From assembly GCA_934098385.1 (NCBI GenBank), contig CAKOOJ010000001.1, forward strand, positions 62,001 through 126,000: a stretch of DNA of 64,000 nt, given 5' to 3'. The notes under the pieces were generated by a model. It did not search any database. It was not told where the DNA came from and saw only the letters and a list, made by a program, of their open reading frames with translations. Of this stretch, positions 1 through 8,000 are shown in pieces (the stretch's first letter is position 1; each line of letters opens with the position of its first letter). The DNA comes from an uncultured Bacilli bacterium. Lineage in GTDB: Bacteria > Bacillota_I > Bacilli_A > RF39 > UBA660. Position numbers and translations under genes: made by a program.

Positions 1-304
1 CTAATAATTCAATCATTAAATCAGATGGACTTGTATGATTTATCATTTGATGCATTGTATATTCTAAACTATAATTACCTATATCAGTTAACAAAAATAA
101 ATCTTTACTTCTGACTGTTTCCTCTATTTCAACTTTTAAGTGTCCATCATTAAAAAATATTTCATTAATTGGAACAATAAATGTATATTCAGACTTATCT
201 AAACTATACATATCTAATAGATGTTCATCTATTTTTTTTCCTAATTCTTTAGCACTTTCAAATACTATTAATCTTAATTTTTCATTTTCTACTTGTTTTT
301 TCAT
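1..304 (-). CDS. prs: Ribose-phosphate pyrophosphokinase (PRPP synthetase), N-terminal part
   Basis: The frame opens at an ATG (302-304) and runs off the left edge, so only about 101 residues are visible. I recognise the N-terminal pattern of the longer PRPP synthetase variant known from Clostridia: an early ESAKELGKKIDEHL stretch, then YTFIVPINEIFFNDGHLKVEI, then VRSKDLFLLTDIGNYS and NHTSPSDLM. The enzyme transfers pyrophosphate from ATP to ribose 5-phosphate to make PRPP for nucleotide, His and Trp synthesis. The catalytic flexible loop and PRPP-binding site lie outside the window. The SD-like GGAGTG sits just before the start. The call rests on pattern memory of one third of the protein; a sequence search would settle it. 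Confidence 0.66.
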   Translation of the reverse strand, partial: MKKQVENEKLRLIVFESAKELGKKIDEHLLDMYSLDKSEYTFIVPINEIFFNDGHLKVEIEETVRSKDLFLLTDIGNYSLEYTMHQMINHTSPSDLMIELL

Positions 305-327
305 TACTTCACTCCTTACAACAGAAA

Positions 328-354
328 AACTAGGTACAAAAATTGTATCTAGTT
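328..354. promoter_or_regulatory. Near-perfect palindrome in the leader of the PRPP synthetase gene
   Basis: Twelve-base arms (AACTAGGTACAA and TTGTATCTAGTT) with one mismatch flank a three-base centre. The palindrome lies about 24 bases upstream of the minus-strand start codon at 304. Its size and position fit a dimeric repressor operator or a leader hairpin; it has no T-run. The regulator is unknown. Confidence 0.45.
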
Positions 355-490
355 CTAATTATTATGATAGCAAGAAAGTGTAATAGAAAAAAGGATTATC
401 ATATAACATTTTATATTCATCGCTATCACCAATTTAATATTATCATTATAGCCTAATTATTTCAACAATATTTTACATTTTATTTACTAT

Positions 491-1837
491 TTATTCTTCT
501 ATATTATTACCTATAATCTTATCATAATTTATTTTAGAAATTTTGATATTCTTTATATTATAATCATAAAAATTTTTAAAATTAATTTTTTTATTTTTAA
601 TATCATTCAAAATATATTTTATAACATTATAATCATTAAATTTATAATCTATATAATAGTAGTTATCTATATTATTTATATATGGTTCAATACTATTATT
701 ATATTCTATTTCTATCTCTATATCTTTTATATTATTATCAATAATAACTTTATTATGTTTATTATAATAATCTAAATCATTAAATATTATATCATTATTC
801 ATATTTAATTTAATTGTTTTATCACTATCATATTTTACATTATTATGTATATCAAATTTACTGAATTCAATAAAGAATATACCACTTCCTATTCCAATAA
901 CAAATAAACTTATTATAAATAGTATAAAACTTCTTTTAAAGTAGTATTTCATATTAAATATAAATCTATACATTAATTCTATAAATACATAAGCGTTTAA
1001 TATTAAACCTACAAATAATATAAATAAACCTAAAAAAATAATTCCATATTTCAACCATAATAACGATATAGTATCTAAAAATACTAAAAATATAAAACCT
1101 ATAATTAAAAATAATAGAATGAATATTACAAATATTTTTATTAGTCCTCTTATAAATTTAAACAATAACATAGTAAACGCATTAGGAGTATGTTTTGGAT
1201 CTCTAATAATTATTTTTTCATGATTACTATTTATATTTTTATTAACAACATCCTTCTCAATTATTTTGTCTTTAACATTATTATCTTCTATTGTAATATA
1301 ATAGTCTAAATATCTTATCTTAAATAAATGTAGCGTAATAACAAATGATATAATAAACATTAACAAACTATATAACGTTTTAAATATATTAAATACATAT
1401 CTATAAATATCTGTAGGTAAAAAATTAAATATATTAAAAATAGTATCTTTTAAAAACATTCCAAATATATATGATATAAAGTAACAGATTAATATAATTA
1501 ACATTATTTCTAGTATACATTTTATTTTACCAATAAATTTCATACTCCAAAACATATTATATGTTTTAGTAATTAATCCTAAAATATCACTACCAATATT
1601 TTTAAAATAATTCTTATTGTTATCTTTTTTTATTCCTAACGTATCATCATCAATTAAATCTTCTAAATTACAATCTAATACTTTTGTAACTTTAATTATC
1701 GTAGACATATCAGGATAACTACTTCCGCTTTCCCATTTACTAATGGCTTGTCTACTCATCCTTAATTTCTCAGCAAGAGCTTCTTGACTCAAATTTTTTT
1801 CTTTTCTTAGTTTGGATAACTTATCTTGAAATTTCAT
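491..1837 (-). CDS. XRE-family regulator fused to a multi-pass membrane region
   Basis: The N-terminal 60 or so residues are a classic Cro/C1-type HTH (LRKEKNLSQEALAEKLRMSRQAISKWE). The rest contains about five or six hydrophobic segments (about residues 105-130, 150-170, 225-250, 260-285, 305-325) and a hydrophilic Asn/Lys/Ile-rich tail that probably lies outside. Firmicutes have many such one-component regulators that tie a DNA-binding head to a membrane sensor; the signal is unknown. The start follows a good SD (GAGGTGAAG). Upstream lies a promoter overlapped by a tandem 21-bp repeat, which suggests autoregulation. Confidence 0.75.
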   Translation of the reverse strand: MKFQDKLSKLRKEKNLSQEALAEKLRMSRQAISKWESGSSYPDMSTIIKVTKVLDCNLEDLIDDDTLGIKKDNNKNYFKNIGSDILGLITKTYNMFWSMKFIGKIKCILEIMLIILICYFISYIFGMFLKDTIFNIFNFLPTDIYRYVFNIFKTLYSLLMFIISFVITLHLFKIRYLDYYITIEDNNVKDKIIEKDVVNKNINSNHEKIIIRDPKHTPNAFTMLLFKFIRGLIKIFVIFILLFLIIGFIFLVFLDTISLLWLKYGIIFLGLFILFVGLILNAYVFIELMYRFIFNMKYYFKRSFILFIISLFVIGIGSGIFFIEFSKFDIHNNVKYDSDKTIKLNMNNDIIFNDLDYYNKHNKVIIDNNIKDIEIEIEYNNSIEPYINNIDNYYYIDYKFNDYNVIKYILNDIKNKKINFKNFYDYNIKNIKISKINYDKIIGNNIEE

Positions 1838-1858
1838 ATTTTCTTCACCTCTAACGAA

Positions 1859-1930
1859 ATTATATATCTAATAATATTAGTAGCACAATATAAATTTAGT
1901 TACATTTTGTATAAATTTAGTTGCATTTTG
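1859..1930 (-). promoter_or_regulatory. Promoter and tandem 21-bp operator-like repeat before the XRE gene
   Basis: On the minus strand a TATAAT -10 (1859-1864) is preceded, 18 bases away, by a TTGTGC -35-like box (1883-1888). Immediately upstream two abutting 21-bp copies (1889-1909 and 1910-1930) differ at one base; each reads CAAAATGYAAC then TAAATTTATA on the minus strand. Tandem repeats touching a promoter directly before an HTH gene are typical autoregulatory operators. The binding itself is inferred. Confidence 0.5.
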
Positions 1931-1950
1931 CCTTTTTGTATAATTTTAAA

Positions 1951-2367
1951 TTAATTATTTTCTTCTATTTCAAAATCTAATAGTTTTTCACATATTTTTT
2001 CGTATAAATCTTGTTCATGAGCAACAGTATCAATTAAAAACATTTTGTCGTTTTGATATTCTTTTAAACCTCTTATATAATAAGATTTACAATCATCCAA
2101 TATAATGAATGGCATAATATTATTTCTTAAGCATTCTTTAAACATTATTATTCTACCTACACGACCATTTCCATCGCCAAATGGATGAATTTTTTCAAAT
2201 CTAACATGAAAATCAACAATATCTTCTAAAGTAATATTAGTTTTAGAATTATATTCATCTAACAATTCTTCTATTTCTTCTTCAACATCTTCTGGTGCGG
2301 TTGTATTTTTGTGATATACAACTTTTAAGATTTTTGCTATACCATTTTTAAGGTTTTTGCTATACAA
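1951..2367 (-). pseudogene. Fic-domain protein, N-terminally truncated remnant
   Basis: The Fic active-site motif HPFGDGNGRVGR is intact, and the preceding TTAPEDVEEEIEELL helix and following FKECLRNNIMPFII are typical of Fic AMP-transferases. Full-length relatives have roughly 100 more N-terminal residues, including the inhibitory helix region and the first Fic helices. Here the frame opens only at a TTG with no SD, and the first 20 codons are partly made of a short direct repeat instead of Fic sequence. I infer that the 5' half was lost and the remainder is probably not expressed. Such a remnant would lack normal auto-inhibition if it were translated. Confidence 0.7.
2322..2364. repeat. Imperfect 20-bp direct repeat at the broken end of the Fic gene
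   Basis: Two copies (about 2322-2341 and 2345-2364) of a TTTAAGRTTTTTGCTATA-type unit lie 3 bases apart and differ at one or two positions. They replace the expected Fic N-terminal coding sequence, so they may mark the deletion or slippage that truncated the gene. Confidence 0.55.
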
Positions 2368-2534
2368 TTTTTAAAATTATATATTAAATTTTAATATTAA
2401 ATTAATTTTTATATTTTTTAAATATTTAAAAAGATATTATTAAACCTATTATATCATAAAAATATACAACATAATAATTAAGAATTATAAGACTTTAATA
2501 TTAGATATTCCATAGACATACTTTGATATAAGAT

Positions 2535-2559
2535 AAGAAAAAAGTACCCTAAGATACTT
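2535..2559 (-). terminator. Rho-independent terminator of the CotD-like gene
   Basis: On the minus strand a 7-bp AAAAGTA/TACTTTT stem with an 8-base loop ends in a run of T just after the stop codon at 2560. Confidence 0.55.
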
Positions 2560-2829
2560 TTAGAAATTGTTACATTGTCCTTCATATACATCGCATTTTT
2601 CGTTTTCTTCACAGCATGTATATTCTGGAGTATATGTATGAGTATAAATATGATGATTTATAACTCTTGTGTTAATTGGACATACATGAGGAACATGATG
2701 ATGTATTTCTCTATGACATACTCTTTCTACTGGACATTCATAAACTACTGGACATTCCATTCCTGGCATAGACATATTACCATTATAAATTCCATCTTGT
2801 TTATCTATGCATCTAAAATTATTACACAT
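2560..2829 (-). CDS. CotD-like His/Cys-rich small protein (spore coat type)
   Basis: The 89-residue product is rich in His, Cys and Tyr. It starts MCNNFRCID, has alternating CPVVYECPVERVC and a core REIHHHVPHVCP, and continues NHHIYTHTYTPEYTCC. This resembles the spore coat protein D family, whose members have HHH-rich centres and paired Cys. I chose the ATG at 2827-2829 because an AGAAAGGA lies upstream and the 26 extra residues of the longer frame look non-coding. In CotD-bearing species such proteins join the inner spore coat; here the role is inferred. The plus-strand frame across the same DNA is a shadow. Confidence 0.5.
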   Translation of the reverse strand: MCNNFRCIDKQDGIYNGNMSMPGMECPVVYECPVERVCHREIHHHVPHVCPINTRVINHHIYTHTYTPEYTCCEENEKCDVYEGQCNNF

Positions 2830-3386
2830 AATTAGTACACTATCCTTTCTAAGATATTTTATGAACTTATAAAAAATATGTACTAGTACAATTACACTAT
2901 TTTGCAAACAAAAACCAATAGCACTGATAATACCATTGGCTCGAGTTTAAGAAAAATTGTAAAACTAGTTTAACTAGTATCTAAATATTATCAGTATTTA
3001 GTACAACATCTCATCATTATGAGTTTTCTTTCTCAATTACAATTGCAATACCTAGATTTGATAAGATTTTATTTATCCTTTACATAAATAAATTTTCTAA
3101 CAAACAGTTATCTTAAAATCAACAATAACATTAATAATTAATACCAACCCTATAATCGATTTTAAAAACCAAAATCAAATATTAAATCTAAACAAAAGTT
3201 AAAACACAACTTTCTATAATATTAATTTAAAAAATCAAATCAAATATTATTACTAGATTCTAATATTATTATCTCTAGGTTAATATCATTATATGCTTAA
3301 CTTAATAATATGTCAATACCTTTTTTCTAAATTTTTGTATTTTTTTTTAATTTATGATAAAATACTTATCCAAGGAAGTGATTTAG
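2830..3386. other. Intergenic region with paired inverted repeats, no gene seen
   Basis: This 550-bp gap separates the minus-strand CotD-like gene from the plus-strand MraZ-like gene. No start/SD pair with a plausible frame is visible. It holds a 10-bp perfect inverted repeat (ACTGATAATA at 2923-2932, TATTATCAGT at 2986-2995) enclosing a second small stem (CCAAT/ATTGG, 2916-2939). A short hairpin (CTCAT/ATGAG, 3010-3023) is followed by TTTTCTTTCT, which looks like a weak plus-strand terminator. Together these could be a small structured RNA. Confidence 0.35.
3335..3363 (+). promoter_or_regulatory. Likely promoter of the MraZ-like gene
   Basis: TTGTAT (3335-3340) and TAAAAT (3358-3363) are 17 bases apart, followed by an AAGGAAGTG ribosome-binding site and the ATG at 3387. 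Confidence 0.4.
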
Positions 3387-3767
3387 ATGTTTGGAGATAA
3401 TAATCTTGTAAATTCTTATAAAAGAAAAATTGATGATAAAAATAGAATATCTATCCCCAAAGAATATAATGCAACAAATAATGAATCTTTATTTTTTATA
3501 AATTATGGTGATGAAATAAGATTATATTCTTTAGAAGAAACAGAGAAAATAATTGAATTAATCTATAATTATTTAAAAAATAATTATAGTTATGTAGAAC
3601 ATAAACATTTAAAAAGAGAATTATGTAGTAGAGTTATTTATGAAGTAATTGTTCATTCTAATAAAATAACTATTCCGAAAGATTTAATTAATAAATATAG
3701 TATTGATAATGAAATAATATTAGAAGGTAGAAATAAATATGTAGAATTAAAAAAGGTTTTTAGATAA
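3387..3767 (+). CDS. MraZ-like double AbrB/SpoVT-fold protein
   Basis: The 126-residue protein has two copies of a swapped-hairpin DNA-binding pattern: KRKIDDKNRISIPKEY near residue 15 and a second near residue 90 with HSNKITIPKDLINKY. This two-repeat layout and length are those of MraZ, a nucleoid-associated regulator of the division and cell wall cluster. Similarity outside these cores is low. It stands alone, divergent from its neighbours, with no mraW beside it, whereas true mraZ normally heads that operon. It may therefore be a diverged MraZ paralogue or an AbrB-type regulator. A weak hairpin with a long T-run follows the stop (about 3752-3780). Confidence 0.6.
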   Translation: MFGDNNLVNSYKRKIDDKNRISIPKEYNATNNESLFFINYGDEIRLYSLEETEKIIELIYNYLKNNYSYVEHKHLKRELCSRVIYEVIVHSNKITIPKDLINKYSIDNEIILEGRNKYVELKKVFR

Positions 3768-3776
3768 AACTTTTTT

Positions 3777-4100
3777 TTAATGAAATAATTTTTCTAAAAC
3801 TTTACCAATATTTTTAAATCCTTTATTTATAACAGTATCTATACCCATAGACAAATGATATCCAAAATTACTATAATTATTTTTATAGTCTGTTTCATCT
3901 CTTACATACTCTTTAATATCTACATATTTGCCATTTTTTATATCCTTTTCAAATTCTTTCATTTTTTCATCAGTAATTATTTTATTTTTACTAGCAATAT
4001 TGTAATATCCAAGATTATCCATTGTATAAAGTGCAAAATAAATTATAAATAATATTAATAATACTCTTAGAAATATATTTTTCTTTTTCTTTTCTTCCAT
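3777..4100 (-). CDS. Small single-pass membrane protein, partner of SpoIIP
   Basis: The product begins MEEKKKKNIFLRVLLILFIIYFALYT: a basic cytoplasmic start and one membrane helix (about residues 8-28), then a hydrophilic, Lys/Asp-rich outer part of about 80 residues. I do not recognise a family. It follows the SpoIIP gene by one base and shares the same leader, GGTGAATGATATG, so the two are almost certainly co-translated. The ATG after that SD (4098-4100) is preferred to the upstream GTG. A role with SpoIIP in septal wall remodelling is inferred from location only. Confidence 0.55.
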   Translation of the reverse strand: MEEKKKKNIFLRVLLILFIIYFALYTMDNLGYYNIASKNKIITDEKMKEFEKDIKNGKYVDIKEYVRDETDYKNNYSNFGYHLSMGIDTVINKGFKNIGKVLEKLFH

Positions 4101-4101
4101 A

Positions 4102-4968
4102 TCATTCACCTAAATAATTTTTTATAGCAAGTGCTAAAACATTTAATGTATTTGATACACTTTCATAGGTACTCTCTGGTCCGCCTACTTCAATTAAAAC
4201 ACAATTTTTATTAAAATCTTGATTATATACACTCTTTTTTCTTGTAAATATTCCTCTTGAAATTTCTTTGTTTATTTTTTCTACTTCATTTATTAATTTA
4301 GTTGCTACATCTAAATTATCTTGATAATCATAGTTATTACCCATAACAAACATTATTTTTGCATAATCTTTTCCATTAACAGTTACATTACTTAAATTAT
4401 ATTTTGTACTATCTCTATGTAAATCTATATATAAATCTAAATCATTTCTACCTAAATTATTAAGCCAGTATTTGCTTACTTCATATGCATTATTATAGTT
4501 TACACCTAACTTATTCATATCTGTTTTTAAATCGCTATCTTCTACTATTACACCTATATTATATTGCTTTAATAAATCTTTTAGAATATAAGATGCTGTA
4601 TGTACTGTAGGAGTTAAATTATAATTTTCTATTGTTCTATATTCTTCTGTTTGATGTGTATTATATATATATATTCTTGGATTTAATTCTTTTTCTTCTT
4701 TATTGTTTTGTTTAAAAGTTACTTTGTCAAATTTTATTTTTTCAAAATTATTTAATCCTATGTTTATTAAATATTCTCCTTTTAAATTAATATCTTTTAG
4801 TGTTAATTCATTCATACTTGTTTTTTTTAATAAATTTATGAATTTTATATTTTTTAATATGCTAATTTTGCTTATAATAAAAGCAAACGAAAAAGATATT
4901 AAAAGCATTAATAATATTTTTTTTAGATTAATTTTTTTATTTTTTTTACTTTTAAATATCTTTTTCAT
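4102..4968 (-). CDS. spoIIP: Stage II sporulation protein P (SpoIIP), cell-wall amidase/endopeptidase
   Basis: A basic N-terminus and one membrane helix (about residues 15-35) precede an extracellular domain. That domain matches SpoIIP: RIYIYNTHQTEEYR, then VNYNNAYEVSKYWL, LDLYIDLHRDS, VNGKDYAKIMFVMG, VYNQDFNKNCVLIEVGGPE. The two His and the Glu are the expected zinc ligands and catalytic residues of this amidase fold. In sporulating bacteria SpoIIP works with SpoIID and SpoIIM to thin septal peptidoglycan during engulfment. At about 288 residues it is shorter than the B. subtilis protein (about 400), lacking much of the linker. The internal ATG after GGTGAATGAT is the better start. Confidence 0.8.
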   Translation of the reverse strand: MKKIFKSKKNKKINLKKILLMLLISFSFAFIISKISILKNIKFINLLKKTSMNELTLKDINLKGEYLINIGLNNFEKIKFDKVTFKQNNKEEKELNPRIYIYNTHQTEEYRTIENYNLTPTVHTASYILKDLLKQYNIGVIVEDSDLKTDMNKLGVNYNNAYEVSKYWLNNLGRNDLDLYIDLHRDSTKYNLSNVTVNGKDYAKIMFVMGNNYDYQDNLDVATKLINEVEKINKEISRGIFTRKKSVYNQDFNKNCVLIEVGGPESTYESVSNTLNVLALAIKNYLGE

Positions 4969-5023
4969 ATCATTCACCATATATATAATAATATATAGTT
5001 GTTAAAAATATTGTTGTTTTTTG

Positions 5024-8000
5024 TTAGAATAAACTTAATTGACTAGATTCTGGTAAATCTTTTAAAACTCCAAGTGCTCTTAATCTTTCTATTGCTGTTT
5101 GGTTTACTTTTCCTCTATTTTGTAAGTCTTCTATACTTATAAATTTACCTTTTTTTCTTTCTTCAACTATTTGATTACATACTTGTACACCTAGTCCATC
5201 TAAACTACGCCATGGTAGTATTAAACTCTTTCCGTCTTCATCTATTTTGAAATATTTTGCATCACTTTTTTCTAAATTAATATTTTTGAAACTTAAACCA
5301 CGACAAGTCATTTCAAGTGCTAAATAAAGTACATCTAACGTATTTGATTCTTTGTTTGTCATTTCAAATCCTTTATTTTGTAACTCTTCTATTTTAGCAC
5401 GTATTGCACTTTCTCCTTTTATCATAGAGTCTACATCAAAGTCATCACAACGTATTGAAAAATATGCTGCATAATACCAAATTGGATGATGCACTTTAAA
5501 GTATGCTATTCTAAATGCACTTATAACATATGCTGCTGCATGTGCTTTTGGGAACATGTATTTTATTTTTCTACAAGAATCTATAAACCAATCTTCTATT
5601 TTGGCATTTTTCATTTCTTTTTCCCATATTTTCCATGTTTCTGGATCTTTACTAGCTTTTCCTTTACGTACAAATTCCATTATTTTAAATGCTTTTTTAG
5701 GTTCTAATCCATGATACATTAAGTAAACCATTATATCGTCACGACACCCTATTACATCTTTAAAATCTACTATATTATTTCTAATTAAATCCTGTGCATT
5801 ACCTAACCAAACGTCAGTACCATGAGATAAACCTGATATTTTAATTAATTCTGAGAATGTTCCAGGCTTTGTATCAACAAGCATTCCTATAACAAATTTT
5901 GTACCGAATTCTGGTACACCAAGTGTTCCTGTTTCACACATTATTTGTTCTTTAGTAACGCCTAAAGGTTCTGGTGATTTAAATATATCCATAGTTGCTT
6001 TATCATCAAGTGGAACTTTAGTTACGTCCATTCCAGATAAGTCTTGCAACATACGAAGAACTGTTGGATCATCGTGTCCTAGTATATCAAGTTTTAATAC
6101 ATCTTGGTCTATTGCATGGTAATCAAAATGTGTTGTTCTCCATGCACTAGTTGGGTCATCTGCTGGAAATTGGAAAGGAGTAAAATCAAATACATCCATA
6201 TATCCTGGAATAACTACAATTCCACCTGGATGTTGCCCCGTAGTTCTTTTTATACCAGTACATCCTATTGCAAGTCTTTCTATTTCTACACTTCTTAAAT
6301 TAATTCCCTTTTCTTCTGTATATCCTTTTACAAATCCGTAAGCTGTTTTTTCTGCAACCGTACCAATTGTCCCAGCTCTATAAACATTATCTACACCGAA
6401 TAACACTTTAGTATATTCATGTGCACTTGCTTGATTGTCTCCCGAAAAATTCAGGTCGATATCTGGTACTTTATCCGCATTAAATCCTAAGAATGTTGCA
6501 AATGGCATGTCTTGTCCTGCTTTATTATACGGAATATTACAGTTTGGACACATTTTATCTGGTAAATCAAATCCACTAGAATATTCACTACCTAATGCTC
6601 TACCATCTTCAAAATTAAATTCACTTTTTTTACATTTATCACAAAGGTAGTGTGCTGGAAGTGGATTAACTTCTGTTATTCCCATCATAGTTGCTACAAA
6701 TGAAGATCCAACACTACCACGAGAACCTACTAGATATCCATCATCGTTTGAGTGTTTAACAAGTTTTTGAGCAATTAAATATATAACGTCAAAACCTCCA
6801 CCTATTATTCCACCTAAAGTTTTTTTAGTTTCTTTAGTTAATTTTTCTTCACTTAATTCTTCTTCACTGTTTTTCTTTATGTTATTTTTAGTTAATTCGT
6901 AAACCTTATCATATCCTGTCTTTACTATCTCACTTAAATCACTCATAAATTGTTTTTCAAATTCATCATCGTTTAAATTAGGATATTCTTCTTTAGTTTT
7001 ATCACTAACAAGTTTTAAAATACCATCTCCATATAATTCTTGTGCTATACGTTTTTCTATATTAGTAGGAAGCGGATCACCATACATACTATGTGCTTTA
7101 TCGAATACTAAATTATATACTTCTGTACGTGAATCTCCCATCTTAGGTGAGAATGGAATACCACCAGTTTCAATTATTACTTCGATAATATCTACCATAT
7201 CTGCTATTTTTTTAGGATTATCAATTACTAATTCATGAGCTAAATCATCACCTAAAAATGCTAAATCATTTAACATTTCTTTTGTTGTTCTTAAATGATT
7301 TTCTGGTATATGAGTTATACTACTTCTATTAAGTGGATGTCTTCCACCACCAGGTACTTTTTGATTTATTATTATTTCTCTATAAATTTTATCTTCTTTA
7401 TTTAAATAGTGTACATCACCGGTCGCAACAATTATTTTACCTTGATCTTTAGTACATTCGATTATTTTTTTTATTGTACGTTCTAATTCATATTCATTTT
7501 GAAAATCAGATTGATCAATCAAATGAGAATAACAATCTTTAGGTTGGACTTCAACATAATCATAAAAGTCTATTATTGTTCTAAGTTCATCTTCACTCTT
7601 ACTTCTAGCTTCAATAAATACTTCAGATTCATAACATCCACTACCAACTAAAATTCCATCTCTTAATTCTTCTAATTTACTTCTTAATATTCTTGGAGTT
7701 TTATATAAATATGTTGTATTAGCATAACTAATTATTTTAAATAAGTTTTTTAATCCAACTTTGTTTTTTACAAGTAAATTTACATGGTATGTTCTACCAT
7801 ATTTATGTATTTCATTTTTATCTACTAAATTATTTAATTCGTTAACATTTTCATATTTTTTACTACTTAATTTTTTTAGCATTTTGTAAAGTACTAATGC
7901 TGTTCCTTCTGCATCATAGTCTGCTCTATGATGAGCATCTTCTGCCCATGGAACATTATATCTTTTAACTAATGCAGAAAGTCCATGCTTAGAATATTCT

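Noticed and set aside
2575..2835. Plus-strand open frame opposite the CotD-like gene
   Set aside because: It has no SD, is full of Met/Phe/Tyr as expected for the complement of a His/Cys-rich gene, and the minus strand has family features, SD and terminator.
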